A DNA stretch of 64,000 nucleotides from Fictibacillus enclensis (GTDB lineage Bacteria > Bacillota > Bacilli > Bacillales > Fictibacillaceae): the NCBI RefSeq assembly GCF_001457035.1, contig NZ_KQ758617.1, forward strand, positions 434,001 through 498,000, written 5' to 3'. The position numbers and the translations under genes were made by a program. The notes under the pieces are model-generated. The model made no database searches and was not told the origin of the DNA. It worked only from the letters and a program-made list of their open reading frames with translations. Shown here one piece after another: positions 1 to 8,465 of the stretch (within the stretch, counting starts at the first letter, position 1; every line of letters starts with the position of its first letter).

Positions 1-276
1 ATGCTCAGCTTTGCCGTAAAAGGCGGAGTGGAAACGGTACGGGACCTTCTTCCAAAATTGCAATATGCCAACCGGGCGGCAAACCTTGGTGCTGTGGAAA
101 CAACAGTCGGGCCGGCACGGACCACAAGCCATGTGGAGTGTACACCGGAAGAGCGGGCAGCCATGGGCATCCCGGAAGGATTAATCCGGATCTCCTGTGG
201 CATTGAAGATATTGAGGACATTATTGCCGATTTCGAACAAGCCTTTCAGCATGTGGAAAGCGGGTTGAAAGTTTAA
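1..276 (+). CDS. PLP-dependent trans-sulfuration enzyme, C-terminal part (partial)
   Basis: Only the last 91 residues are present; the gene begins before the window and the Met at base 1 is probably internal. The visible part is the C-terminal domain of the Cys/Met metabolism PLP enzyme family (cystathionine gamma-synthase, cystathionine lyases, methionine gamma-lyase): LSF.VKGG, the ANLG segment, TT.H, and the hallmark ending GLIRISCGIEDIEDII. The lysine that binds PLP lies outside the window, so the exact reaction cannot be assigned. It is followed after 34 bases by an M20 amidohydrolase and then homoserine dehydrogenase and aldehyde dehydrogenase on the same strand. This suggests a catabolic gamma-lyase or gamma-replacement role on a homoserine- or methionine-like compound rather than biosynthesis. 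The family call is firm; the substrate is inference. Confidence 0.9.
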   Translation: MLSFAVKGGVETVRDLLPKLQYANRAANLGAVETTVGPARTTSHVECTPEERAAMGIPEGLIRISCGIEDIEDIIADFEQAFQHVESGLKV

Positions 277-310
277 GAAAATTTTCCGGGTTTGAGGAGA
301 TGAGTGATCT

Positions 311-1546
311 ATGAAACATCCGGAAAGTATAGGAAGCATGAAAGAAAAGCTTATGACCTGGCGGCGGCAGATTCATCAAAGGCCGGAACTCAGTTTTCAG
401 GAGTTTGAAACGTCAAGCTATATTGCTAATGCTTTGAGACAGATGCCGGGAATGAAGACCAAGACGGGAATAGGCTGGGCTACCGGGGTAGTGGGCACAC
501 TCTCTTCCGGTGAAGGGCCCGTGATCGCGATCAGGGCAGATATCGATGCCCTGCCGATTACGGAGGAAAACAAAGTGAGTTACTCTTCCGGAAACGAAGG
601 GGTGATGCACGCCTGTGGCCATGATGCGCATACCTCGATTGTCCTCGGCGTGGCCTCATTGCTCTCGGAACAGTTCGAGCGCGGTGATATACAGGGAACC
701 GTGAAATTTATTTTTCAGCCGGCAGAAGAAAGTATCGATGAAAACGGGCTATCCGGCTCTCCGTATATGATCAGAGCCGGAGCGTATGATGGGGTGGATG
801 CAGCTATTGCCCTTCACATGTGTCCGTGGCTACCCGTCGGTTCCATGCAAGTGAACGACGGGTACAGCATGGCCAATGTCGACGTGTTTCAAGGCAAAAT
901 TAAGGGGACCGGCGGACATGGGGCCTACCCGGAGCAGGGCACAGACCCGATATGGATGCTGGGCCCGGTGCTGCAGGCTCTTCATGGCATTGTTGCAAGG
1001 AAGCTATCGGCATTGGATTCGGCTGTTGTCAGTATTGGAGAGGTACACGCGGGTTCAGCAAGCAACATCATTCCTACCGAAGTCTCCATAACTGGCACCT
1101 TGCGCAGCTATTCCCCGGAAGTGCGGGATAAGCTGGCGGTGGAACTGCAGCGGGCGTTTTCCATTGTTGAACCGCTCGGCGGAGAGTATTCCTTTCGAAT
1201 CGACCGCGGCGAGCCGGCATTGAAAAACGATCCGGCGGTGAACCAGTGGTTTATTGAGGCGGCTCAACAGTGGTATCCAAAAATCAATATTACAAGAGGG
1301 CCTTTCGGAATGGGCGGGGAGGATTTTGGATACGTAACGGAACGGGTACCGGGTGCGTTGTTTTTTCTGGGATGTGCTGAACCTGGCGGTGAGCAAAGGG
1401 ATTTACATACCCCGATATTTGACATTGATGAGGAGTGCCTGCCGATGGGTACGGCAATCCTGGCACAAACAGCGATCAATTATTTAAAGGGCGAGGCAGT
1501 TTTGCCAAACCGTAAAAAGGTGGAGGTCGACATTCATGGCACATAA
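311..1546 (+). CDS. M20 family metallo-amidohydrolase / aminoacylase
   Basis: A 411-residue protein of the M20D amidohydrolase family (hippurate hydrolase, N-acyl-amino acid deacylases, IAA-amino acid hydrolases). The metal-binding segment HACGHDAHTS lies near residues 99-108, AEE near 140, and GMGGEDFGYV near 335 carries the late ligand region. Such enzymes hydrolyse an N-acyl or peptide-like amide to a free amino acid plus carboxylate and are usually cytosolic. The ATG at 311 follows GAGGAGATGAGTGATCT. Its 3' end overlaps the start of homoserine dehydrogenase by 11 bases, a sign of translational coupling. In this operon it probably releases an amino acid (homoserine or a related compound is my inference) from an imported N-acyl conjugate. 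Confidence 0.92.
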   Translation: MKHPESIGSMKEKLMTWRRQIHQRPELSFQEFETSSYIANALRQMPGMKTKTGIGWATGVVGTLSSGEGPVIAIRADIDALPITEENKVSYSSGNEGVMHACGHDAHTSIVLGVASLLSEQFERGDIQGTVKFIFQPAEESIDENGLSGSPYMIRAGAYDGVDAAIALHMCPWLPVGSMQVNDGYSMANVDVFQGKIKGTGGHGAYPEQGTDPIWMLGPVLQALHGIVARKLSALDSAVVSIGEVHAGSASNIIPTEVSITGTLRSYSPEVRDKLAVELQRAFSIVEPLGGEYSFRIDRGEPALKNDPAVNQWFIEAAQQWYPKINITRGPFGMGGEDFGYVTERVPGALFFLGCAEPGGEQRDLHTPIFDIDEECLPMGTAILAQTAINYLKGEAVLPNRKKVEVDIHGT

Positions 1547-2591
1547 ACTCGCATTTATCGGGTTTGGGACGGTCGGTCAGGGGCTGGCTGAAATTTTAAA
1601 AAATAAGAAAGAGCAGTTAAAGATGAATGAACAATTTGAAGCTGAAATTGTCGCCATATCAGATTTTAAAAAAGGTTCCATCTATCACCCAAGAGGCCTT
1701 GATATAGAAACCGCGCTTGAAGTGCTCAAGGAAACCGGAAATCTTGAGAACTATCCTTCTTCACCGGGTCTTGTAACGGGATGGGACAGCCTGACGACCA
1801 TCCGGGAATCCAATGCGGATACCATTGTGGAGGTTTCCTATACCGATGTCCAAACCGGGCAGCCTGCGATTGACCATTGCCGCACTGCCTTTCTGGCCAA
1901 AAAGAATGTGGTGATGACAAACAAGGGTCCGGTCGCACTGGCCTATCAGGAGTTATCACAGCTGGCTGAAAAGCAAGGTGTTCATTGGGGTTTTGAAGGC
2001 ACGGTGATGAGCGGGACACCATCCTTGCGCATGCCAATTGCTGCCCTTGCCGGAAATGAAATCTATGAAATCCGCGGCATTTTGAACGGGACGACCAACT
2101 ATATCCTGACAAAAATGGAGGATGAAGGCGTTACGTATGAGGAAGCACTGAAGGAAGCTCAGGCGCTTGGATATGCGGAAGCCGATCCGACCAGCGATGT
2201 GGAAGGATTTGACGCGCGGTACAAGATTGCCATTCTTGCAAACTATGTCATGAAAGAGCCGCTTTCTGTAGAAGAAATCTCCTGCAGAGGAATCACGAAT
2301 ATTACCCGGCATGATATTGAAACGGCGAAGGCCCAGGGCAAGCGGTGGAAGCTTCTTGCGAAGGTACGAAAGGAAAACGGAAGAGTCATCGCTTCCATTG
2401 CTCCTGAAAAGGTGGAGATAACGGATCCGCTCGCATCCATTAAGGGAGCGGTAAATGCCATTGCTTATGAATGTGACCTGTTAGGTACGGTAACCCTGAG
2501 CGGAGCCGGCGCAGGCAAAGTGGAAACGGGGTTCTCTCTGCTCATTGATTTGATCAACATAGACCGTGAACGGAAACTGGTAAACATCTAA
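1536..2591 (+). CDS. Homoserine dehydrogenase family protein without ACT domain
   Basis: A 351-residue NAD(P)-dependent oxidoreductase. An N-terminal Rossmann fold starts with GFGTVGQGL (residues 8-16), and the homoserine dehydrogenase catalytic domain contains NGTTNYILT and GYAEADPTSDVEGFDARYK. The usual TANK motif appears as TNKGPVAL. It ends after the catalytic domain, so the C-terminal ACT domain that gives threonine feedback in the roughly 430-residue biosynthetic Bacillus Hom is absent. The reaction interconverts L-homoserine and aspartate semialdehyde. Between an amidohydrolase upstream and an aldehyde dehydrogenase 19 bases downstream, the oxidative direction (homoserine to aspartate semialdehyde) is plausible. 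The ATG at 1536 lies inside the preceding gene, behind a GGTGGAGGTC ribosome site. Confidence 0.9.
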   Translation: MAHKLAFIGFGTVGQGLAEILKNKKEQLKMNEQFEAEIVAISDFKKGSIYHPRGLDIETALEVLKETGNLENYPSSPGLVTGWDSLTTIRESNADTIVEVSYTDVQTGQPAIDHCRTAFLAKKNVVMTNKGPVALAYQELSQLAEKQGVHWGFEGTVMSGTPSLRMPIAALAGNEIYEIRGILNGTTNYILTKMEDEGVTYEEALKEAQALGYAEADPTSDVEGFDARYKIAILANYVMKEPLSVEEISCRGITNITRHDIETAKAQGKRWKLLAKVRKENGRVIASIAPEKVEITDPLASIKGAVNAIAYECDLLGTVTLSGAGAGKVETGFSLLIDLINIDRERKLVNI

Positions 2592-2610
2592 ACGAGAAAG
2601 GCGGGAAAAT

Positions 2611-4050
2611 ATGACCATTCAGCTTGCTGGCCAAAAGATGTTTGTAGGAGGCTCCTGGGTAAATCGCGAAAACGTCATTGAGGTAAGGGACCCGCAGGAT
2701 AACACAGTGATTGATACCGTTCCCGCGGCTTCTAAGGAAGATATGCTGTCCTGTATCGAACTGGCAAAAGAAGGAGCAAAGATCGCGGCCGCCATGCCGG
2801 TATACGAACGGATGGCAGTCATTCACAGAGCGGCTGATTATATCGAAGCGAACAAGGAAAAATACGCTTCAATCATCGCTCAAGAAGGCTCGAAAACCAT
2901 CCGGGAAGCGGCAAAGGAGACGGCAAGATGCATTCAGACTCTCCGGATCAGTGCCGAAGAGGCAAGACGTATCCATGGTGAGACGATTCCGTTTGACCAG
3001 ATGGAAGGCAGCCAAAACCGTGTGGGCTACTATCAGCGGTTTCCCATTGGCATCATCGGAGCGATCACTCCGTTTAATGATCCTTTGAACCTGGTGGCCC
3101 ATAAAGTGGGACCTGCCATCGCTTCCGGAAATGCCATCATTGTAAAACCTGCTACCGTTACGCCTCTCAGTGCGTTGCTGCTTGCCGAAGCTTTTTCACA
3201 AAGCGGCCTTCCGCCCAAAGTGCTGTCCGTGATTACTGGGCATGGAAGCGAAATTGGCGATGTATTGGTCACACACCCGGCGGTCCGCATGATTTCATTT
3301 ACAGGCGGTGTAGAAGCGGGGGAAGAGATCGTCAAGAAAGCGGGATTAAAAAAGATCAGCATGGAGCTTGGCTCCAATTCCCCTGTTATTGTCCTTGAGG
3401 ACGCAGATCTTGGAGAGGCAGTGGAATCAACAGTTTCGGGAGCGTTTTGGGCCGCAGGACAAAATTGCTTGAGCGTCCAGCGAATTTACGTCCAGAGGAG
3501 TGTGATGGAAAAATTTGAGGAAGAATTCGTCCAACAGACCAACCAGTACCGTGTGGGTGACAAGCTGTCAGAGCTGACAGATATGGGGCCTCTTATTACA
3601 GAAAAAGAGGCCATTCGTGTAGAGAATCTCGTAAATGAAGCCATTAAAAAAGGTGCTGAGCTGCTGACTGGCGGAGAAAGAAAGGGTGCCTTCTATTCAC
3701 CAACGGTATTAAAAAACGTTCCTGAGCATTGCTCCATTGCCAGGGAAGAAATTTTTGGTCCGGTCGTTCTTCTTTTTGAAGTGGAGAACCTGGATGAGGC
3801 AATTGAAAAAGCGAATGCAGTCAGCTATGGCCTGCAGGGAGGCATCTTTACCAAGAATATGGATCAAGCCCAAAAAGCCATCGCCAACATGGAAGTCGGA
3901 GGCATCATGATCAATGACAGCAGTGATTACCGGATTGACGCTATGCCATTTGGCGGGGTGAAAAAATCGGGTCTTGGAAGGGAAGGCATCAAGTTCGCGA
4001 TCCAAGAGATGACAGAGCCAAAAGTTGTTTGCTACAAATTATCAAATTGA
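2611..4050 (+). CDS. NAD(P)-dependent aldehyde dehydrogenase
   Basis: A 479-residue member of the ALDH superfamily, a normal full length. Visible motifs are the cofactor-binding region with KPA (near 173), FTGG (near 229), the general base Glu in MELGSNSP (near 252), the catalytic Cys in AAGQNC (near 286), EEIFGPV and FGGVKKSGLGREG close to the C-terminus. It oxidises an aldehyde to the carboxylate in the cytosol. Its position directly after an unregulated homoserine dehydrogenase makes aspartate semialdehyde a reasonable substrate, giving aspartate, but the sequence does not prove this and succinate-, glutarate- or malonate-type semialdehydes are alternatives. The start ATG follows GAAAGGCGGGAAAAT. 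The symporter genes follow on the same strand. Confidence 0.93.
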   Translation: MTIQLAGQKMFVGGSWVNRENVIEVRDPQDNTVIDTVPAASKEDMLSCIELAKEGAKIAAAMPVYERMAVIHRAADYIEANKEKYASIIAQEGSKTIREAAKETARCIQTLRISAEEARRIHGETIPFDQMEGSQNRVGYYQRFPIGIIGAITPFNDPLNLVAHKVGPAIASGNAIIVKPATVTPLSALLLAEAFSQSGLPPKVLSVITGHGSEIGDVLVTHPAVRMISFTGGVEAGEEIVKKAGLKKISMELGSNSPVIVLEDADLGEAVESTVSGAFWAAGQNCLSVQRIYVQRSVMEKFEEEFVQQTNQYRVGDKLSELTDMGPLITEKEAIRVENLVNEAIKKGAELLTGGERKGAFYSPTVLKNVPEHCSIAREEIFGPVVLLFEVENLDEAIEKANAVSYGLQGGIFTKNMDQAQKAIANMEVGGIMINDSSDYRIDAMPFGGVKKSGLGREGIKFAIQEMTEPKVVCYKLSN

Positions 4051-4107
4051 AAAGTGAAAGAGGGTTTTGGAAAGAGGCAAAATTACGGTAATAAGAGGAG
4101 GTACAGT

Positions 4108-5589
4108 GTGGAAAGAGGACAAATCAATAAGCTGACCAAGGAAGATATCACGGTTGTAGATACGAAAATAGCGAAGAAATCCATATTTGGAACGTCTCTC
4201 GGCAATGCCATGGAATGGTTTGATTTTGGGATTTATTCCTATCTGGCAGTAACGATTGGCAAAGTGTTTTTCCCTGAAATCGATCCTTCTGCCCAGTTGA
4301 TCTATGCTTTTGCAACGTTCGCTGTCGCATTTATTGCCCGGCCGATCGGCGGTCTGGTCTTTGGAATGCTGGGTGACCGTTTAGGCCGAAAGAAAGTCCT
4401 TGCTATCACACTGATCATGATGGCCGTTGCCACCTTGAGCATCGGCCTGATCCCCGGTTATGCCACTATTGGTGCAGCCGCTCCGGTTTTACTGCTGGCT
4501 GCCCGCCTGGTTCAGGGGTTTTCCACAGGCGGCGAGTATGCTGGTGCCATGACGTTTATTGCTGAATCCACCCCTGATAAAAAGCGGAGCTTTATGTCCA
4601 GCTTCCTTGAAGTAGGCACTCTTGTCGGCTTTATTGCAGGCTCGGGCCTTGTAACATTGCTTACTTTTCTGCTGGGATCTGAAACCATGCTGGCATGGGG
4701 CTGGAGAATTCCATTTTTCATTGCAGCTCCATTAGGCATGATTGGCTTGTATTTCCGTTCACATCTGGAGGAAACGCCTGCATTTAAAGAAATGAAGGAA
4801 ACCACCAAGGAAAGAAAGGATCAAGCCTCCCTGAAGAAGATTTTTACAGAACACTGGCGGTCTCTGCTCATCTGCATTGGTGTGGTTTTCTTTTATAACA
4901 CCATTAACTATATGATTCTTACGTATATGCCATCCTACTTATCAGAACAGATTGGTTTTGGAGAAATGAAAGGCCTTGTGCTCATCCTGTTTGTCATGAT
5001 CGCGATGATTCCCTGTGTTTTGCTCATGGGACGCTGGGCTGACCGTATTGGCAGGAACCGGCTGATCATAACGGGATTAGTCGGCACAATCGTTCTCAGC
5101 ATTCCGGCATTTTACCTGATGGATACCGGTTCAAGCGTGGCAGCATTTATTGGTCTATTGGTGTTAAGCTGTTTATTCACAGCCTTCCAGGGGACACTGC
5201 CGGCCGCACTGCCATCCTTGTTTTTTACAGAGGTACGGTACGGTTCATTGGCACTTACCTATAATGTATCCACCTCCATTTTTGGTGGTACAACACCTCT
5301 TGTGGTCGCATGGCTTGTGAAAGCAACCGGCATAAATATGCTCCCTGCTTACTTTTTGATCGGTGTATGTGTAATTGGTCTCTTTGTTGTCACTCTGTTC
5401 GTAAAAGAAACAGGTGGCCGTTCATTGAGAGGCTCCAAGCCTACAGTGGAGCACGAGAGTGAAGCAGCAGAACTCGATTCCCAATCCGCTTTCTGGTGGA
5501 AGGAAGAAGTCGCGAAAAGACAAGAACGAGCAGGAATTACCCCTGGATTATTGGGATCTCAGCAGAAAAATGTAAGCAAAATTCAATAA
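4108..5589 (+). CDS. MFS metabolite:H+ symporter (MHS/ProP-like), copy 1
   Basis: A 12-helix major facilitator of the metabolite:H+ symporter family (ProP, KgtP, ShiA, CitA relatives). It shows WFDFGIYSYLAVTIGK in helix 1, the loop signature GDRLGRKK after helix 2, RLVQGFSTGGEYAG in helix 4, and HLEETPAF in the central loop. I chose the GTG at 4108 because GAGGAGG (4095-4101) sits 6 bases before it; an upstream GTG at 4054 has no comparable site. It probably imports the substrate of the operon together with protons; osmolytes, citrate, 2-oxoglutarate and shikimate are known substrates of relatives. It is followed by a terminator and then by a close paralogue, indicating tandem duplication. 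Confidence 0.92.
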   Translation: MERGQINKLTKEDITVVDTKIAKKSIFGTSLGNAMEWFDFGIYSYLAVTIGKVFFPEIDPSAQLIYAFATFAVAFIARPIGGLVFGMLGDRLGRKKVLAITLIMMAVATLSIGLIPGYATIGAAAPVLLLAARLVQGFSTGGEYAGAMTFIAESTPDKKRSFMSSFLEVGTLVGFIAGSGLVTLLTFLLGSETMLAWGWRIPFFIAAPLGMIGLYFRSHLEETPAFKEMKETTKERKDQASLKKIFTEHWRSLLICIGVVFFYNTINYMILTYMPSYLSEQIGFGEMKGLVLILFVMIAMIPCVLLMGRWADRIGRNRLIITGLVGTIVLSIPAFYLMDTGSSVAAFIGLLVLSCLFTAFQGTLPAALPSLFFTEVRYGSLALTYNVSTSIFGGTTPLVVAWLVKATGINMLPAYFLIGVCVIGLFVVTLFVKETGGRSLRGSKPTVEHESEAAELDSQSAFWWKEEVAKRQERAGITPGLLGSQQKNVSKIQ

Positions 5590-5593
5590 TGAA

Positions 5594-5627
5594 AAAGGCT
5601 GCCAGAACATCAGGCAGCCTTTCTGTT
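5594..5627 (+). terminator. Rho-independent terminator after first symporter
   Basis: The arms AAAGGCTGCC (5594-5603) and GGCAGCCTTT (5613-5622) form a perfect 10-bp stem around a 9-base loop, followed by a T-rich run. A near-copy occurs after the second symporter gene. Confidence 0.85.
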
Positions 5628-5755
5628 TTATATGGTGGGTCACTAGGCTTACTGGATGATTGGAGCGTCAAGCTTGCTTAAGATTAATAAAATTTAGTTT
5701 GGGGAATTGGTTTAGTAAAGTAACTAAATTTTTAAGAAATTGAAGGAGGCACGCT

Positions 5756-7207
5756 GTGGGTAAAGGAGTTAAAAGGAAATTACAAAAAGGGGATATAACA
5801 GTAGTAGATAAGAAAATTGCGAAGCAGTCGATTTTGGGAACTTCCCTTGGCAACGCGATGGAATGGTTTGATTTTGGTATTTATTCTTATTTAGCAGTGA
5901 CCATCGGCAAAGTGTTTTTCCCGGAAGTTGAACCTTCCGCCCAGGTCATTTATGCATTTGCGACCTTCGCGGTCGCATTTATTGCCAGGCCGATCGGCGG
6001 AATTGTATTTGGAATGCTGGGTGACCGGCTCGGCAGAAAAAAGGTGCTGGCCATTACATTGATCATGATGGCTATTGCCACATTAGCTATCGGGCTGATT
6101 CCTGGTTATTCGTCCATTGGTATAGCGGCACCCATTCTCTTACTGGTTGCCCGGCTCGTTCAAGGATTTTCCACAGGAGGAGAATATGCGGGCGCTATGA
6201 CGTTCATTGCAGAATCGACCCCTGATAAAAAGCGAAGTGTGATGTCAAGTGTGCTCGAAGTCGGAACACTGGTTGGTTATATTGCGGGCTCAGGCCTGGT
6301 TACACTGCTAACGTTCATTCTTGGGTCAGACACCATGCTTGAATGGGGATGGAGGGTACCGTTCTTTGTTGCTGCGCCACTGGGGCTGATCGGCCTCTAT
6401 TTCCGTTCCCATCTTGAAGAAACGCCAGCATTTAAAGCCATGGAGGAAGAAAAAGAGGAAAGTAAAAGCAAGTCTTCCCTCAAAGAAATATTCGTTAATC
6501 ACTGGAAATCTCTATTGATCTGTGTGGGGGTTGTATTGTTTTATAATACAATCGTTTATATGGTATTAACCTATATGCCGTCTTATCTTTCGGAACAGCT
6601 CGGGTATGGGGAGACCAAAGGATTGCTGCTTATTCTTATCGTGATGGTCATCATGATTCCGTTTGTTATTGGAATGGGTTATTTGGGTGACCGGATAGGG
6701 CGGAATAAGATCCTGATTTCAGCTCTGATTTTAACGATCATTTTAAGCATCCCGGCATTTATGCTGGCAGGAAACAGCAATGGGATCAACGCCTTTTGGG
6801 GAGTACTGATCCTGGGCTGCCTGCTGACCGCCTTTCAAGGAACACTTCCCGCGACCCTGCCATCTTTATTTTTCACAAATGTACGGTATGGCTCGCTTGC
6901 ATTAACCTACAATGTGTCCACTTCCATATTTGGAGGAACCACACCGCTGATTGTCGCCTGGCTTGTTAAAGAAACAAATAATAACATGGTACCGGCCTAT
7001 TATTTAATGGCAGTCTGTATCATCGGAATTATTGTCGTTGCCTTTTTCGTCAAGGAGACAGCTGGCCGCTCACTCCGCGGTTCACTGCCGGTAGTGGAGG
7101 AACCGGCGGAAGTAGAAGAAGTGTTGAAAAATCCGGAAGAAGCCCTGTGGTGGGAGGAAGAAGTAACGGATAATACTCCAAGACATGTGAAAAGTATTAA
7201 TCAATAA
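5756..7207 (+). CDS. MFS metabolite:H+ symporter (MHS/ProP-like), copy 2
   Basis: A 483-residue 12-helix symporter clearly paralogous to the gene just upstream. Long blocks are identical (WFDFGIYSYLAVTIGKVFFP, GDRLGRKKVLAITLIMMA, ARLVQGFSTGGEYAGAMTF, NVSTSIFGGTTPL). Divergence is concentrated in the central cytoplasmic loop (EEEKEESKSKSSLKE) and the acidic C-terminal tail. The GTG at 5756 is chosen because AAGGAGG (5743-5749) precedes it by 6 bases and the protein then begins in register with copy 1. The role is proton-coupled uptake of a small polar metabolite, with specificity unknown. Two adjacent paralogues, each with its own ribosome site and terminator, may differ in substrate or affinity. 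Confidence 0.92.
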   Translation: MGKGVKRKLQKGDITVVDKKIAKQSILGTSLGNAMEWFDFGIYSYLAVTIGKVFFPEVEPSAQVIYAFATFAVAFIARPIGGIVFGMLGDRLGRKKVLAITLIMMAIATLAIGLIPGYSSIGIAAPILLLVARLVQGFSTGGEYAGAMTFIAESTPDKKRSVMSSVLEVGTLVGYIAGSGLVTLLTFILGSDTMLEWGWRVPFFVAAPLGLIGLYFRSHLEETPAFKAMEEEKEESKSKSSLKEIFVNHWKSLLICVGVVLFYNTIVYMVLTYMPSYLSEQLGYGETKGLLLILIVMVIMIPFVIGMGYLGDRIGRNKILISALILTIILSIPAFMLAGNSNGINAFWGVLILGCLLTAFQGTLPATLPSLFFTNVRYGSLALTYNVSTSIFGGTTPLIVAWLVKETNNNMVPAYYLMAVCIIGIIVVAFFVKETAGRSLRGSLPVVEEPAEVEEVLKNPEEALWWEEEVTDNTPRHVKSINQ

Positions 7208-7213
7208 TCAGTA

Positions 7214-7246
7214 AAGGCTGCCGAGACTGTTGAGGCAGTCTTTTTT
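7214..7246 (+). terminator. Rho-independent terminator after second symporter
   Basis: AAGGCTGCC (7214-7222) pairs with GGCAGTCTT (7234-7242) around an 11-base loop, followed by TTTT. The stem is nearly the same as the one after copy 1, so the duplication seems to have included the terminator. Confidence 0.8.
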
Positions 7247-7348
7247 ATGTGATAGTTTTGAACCTTCACTTAAAAACAGAAAAGGATTTAAGCCGGACGA
7301 GCAGAATAAATGGCGTAGAACAACTTAAAGAGAAAGGGAACGAAATCC

Positions 7349-7813
7349 ATGAAGCTGGAAACAAAGCGATTAACGATCATGCCGTGTACACGTCCGTATG
7401 TGGCCTCATTGTCAGAGAATGAATATCCCCTGGGCGGGCATATCATCACACACTTGAAGAAGCTGGATCAGGATCCCGAGGAATACGGCTGGGGCGTGTG
7501 GCTGGTAACGGAAAAAGAAACCGGCCGAATTGTGGGAGATATCGGATTCAAAGGAAAGCCGGATGCAGAAAAAAAGGTGGAAGTCGGGTACGGGTTTGAT
7601 CCATCTGCCCGCCATCAGGGATATGCCACGGAAGCGGTTGAAAGACTGATCCAATGGGCATTCACCTCCGACTGTATCGAAAGGATTATTGCTGAATGCC
7701 TCAGTGACAATGGTCCATCGATACGCGTATTGGAAAAGCTGGAGATGAAACGTACCGGACAAGAGGGAGATATGGTGTATTGGGAGCTGAAGAAGGAGGA
7801 AAACAATGAGTAA
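7349..7813 (+). CDS. GNAT family N-acetyltransferase
   Basis: A 154-residue protein of the RimJ/RimL-like GNAT fold. It opens with LETKRLTIMPC, has the acceptor-side strand GRIVGDIGFKG, the acetyl-CoA loop ARHQGYATEAVERLIQWAF, and a closing NGPSIRVLEKLEMKRTG. Such enzymes transfer an acetyl group from acetyl-CoA to an amine of a protein N-terminus, antibiotic or metabolite; the acceptor here is not predictable. The ATG at 7349 follows GAAAGGGAACGAAATCC. The 3' end overlaps the next gene (DinB family) by 8 bases, so the two are co-translated. Confidence 0.9.
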   Translation: MKLETKRLTIMPCTRPYVASLSENEYPLGGHIITHLKKLDQDPEEYGWGVWLVTEKETGRIVGDIGFKGKPDAEKKVEVGYGFDPSARHQGYATEAVERLIQWAFTSDCIERIIAECLSDNGPSIRVLEKLEMKRTGQEGDMVYWELKKEENNE

Positions 7814-8291
7814 ATTTGAACTGTTAGTGCGTGAGATGAGGCACGCGTATGATCAAAGAGATTGGTATGCCCCGTTAAAGCCCGCGCTCGAAGGTTTGTC
7901 AGCCCAACAGGCAAGCTGGCGGCCAGAAGGATACGGTGTGAACACGATCTGGGAGACAGCCAATCATTTGCTGTATTACAAGCGACAGCTCCTGCATTAT
8001 TTAAAAGGTGTGGAGATGTCAAATTGCTCACAAACCAACAACGAAACGTTTAAAGTAGACTCTCCTCATGATGAGGAGGCCTGGCGGCAGACTGTTTTAC
8101 AGATAGAAGAAGTTCAGCAGGAATTGCTCAATATCGTAGGAACCAAAAATGACGAAGATTTTGATACCCTTCTTGCTGATGGTGATCCAATGGGGAATTA
8201 TATTTCGAGCCTTGTAAGGCATGATTCGTTTCATACCGGACAGATCATTCAGCTGCGAAAACTCCAGGGTTCATGGCCTTCCAAACGATAA
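7806..8291 (+). CDS. DinB / DinB_2 family putative metal-dependent enzyme
   Basis: A 161-residue four-helix-bundle protein of the DinB superfamily. The metal-ligand pattern is a His after the first long helix (TANHLLYYKRQLL) and two near the end (RHDSFHTGQIIQLRKLQGSWP). Family members include bacillithiol and mycothiol transferases and DNA-damage-induced proteins, but many are uncharacterised. It starts inside the GNAT gene behind AAGGAGGAAAACA, so the pair form one operon. A hairpin terminator follows at 8303. No substrate can be read from the sequence. Confidence 0.85.
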   Translation: MSKFELLVREMRHAYDQRDWYAPLKPALEGLSAQQASWRPEGYGVNTIWETANHLLYYKRQLLHYLKGVEMSNCSQTNNETFKVDSPHDEEAWRQTVLQIEEVQQELLNIVGTKNDEDFDTLLADGDPMGNYISSLVRHDSFHTGQIIQLRKLQGSWPSKR

Positions 8292-8302
8292 ATAGCCTGA
8301 AG

Positions 8303-8333
8303 AAGTCTTTCTTACAGAAAGGCTTATTTTTTT
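8303..8333 (+). terminator. Terminator after DinB gene
   Basis: AAGTCTTTCT (8303-8312) pairs with AGAAAGGCTT (8316-8325) and is followed by ATTTTTTT. Confidence 0.75.
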
Positions 8334-8390
8334 ACAATTTATAGGGAAATTTGTGGTAAAATGAGGAATGGAACAGGAGGATGAAAAAAC

Positions 8391-8465
8391 ATGGAATTTC
8401 TCTTGAATTTGTTTGGACAGGGAAGTTTAATGATGGTTGGATTTGGAAGTTGGTGTGAACTATAA
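8391..8465 (+). CDS. Short ORF with strong ribosome site, overlapping next gene
   Basis: The best ribosome binding site in this stretch, AGGAGG at 8375-8380, points to the ATG at 8391. That frame encodes only 24 residues (MEFLLNLFGQGSLMMVGFGS then WCEL) and stops at 8465, 8 bases after the GTG of the membrane protein gene. It may be a small leader peptide that couples translation into the next gene. Alternatively it is the original N-terminus of that gene, separated by a frameshift. I do not recognise the peptide. Confidence 0.4.
   Translation: MEFLLNLFGQGSLMMVGFGSWCEL

Noticed and set aside
413-631. Minus-strand open frame inside the M20 amidohydrolase gene
   Set aside because: It has no ribosome site or motif and lies wholly inside a clearly coding gene; it is a shadow frame.
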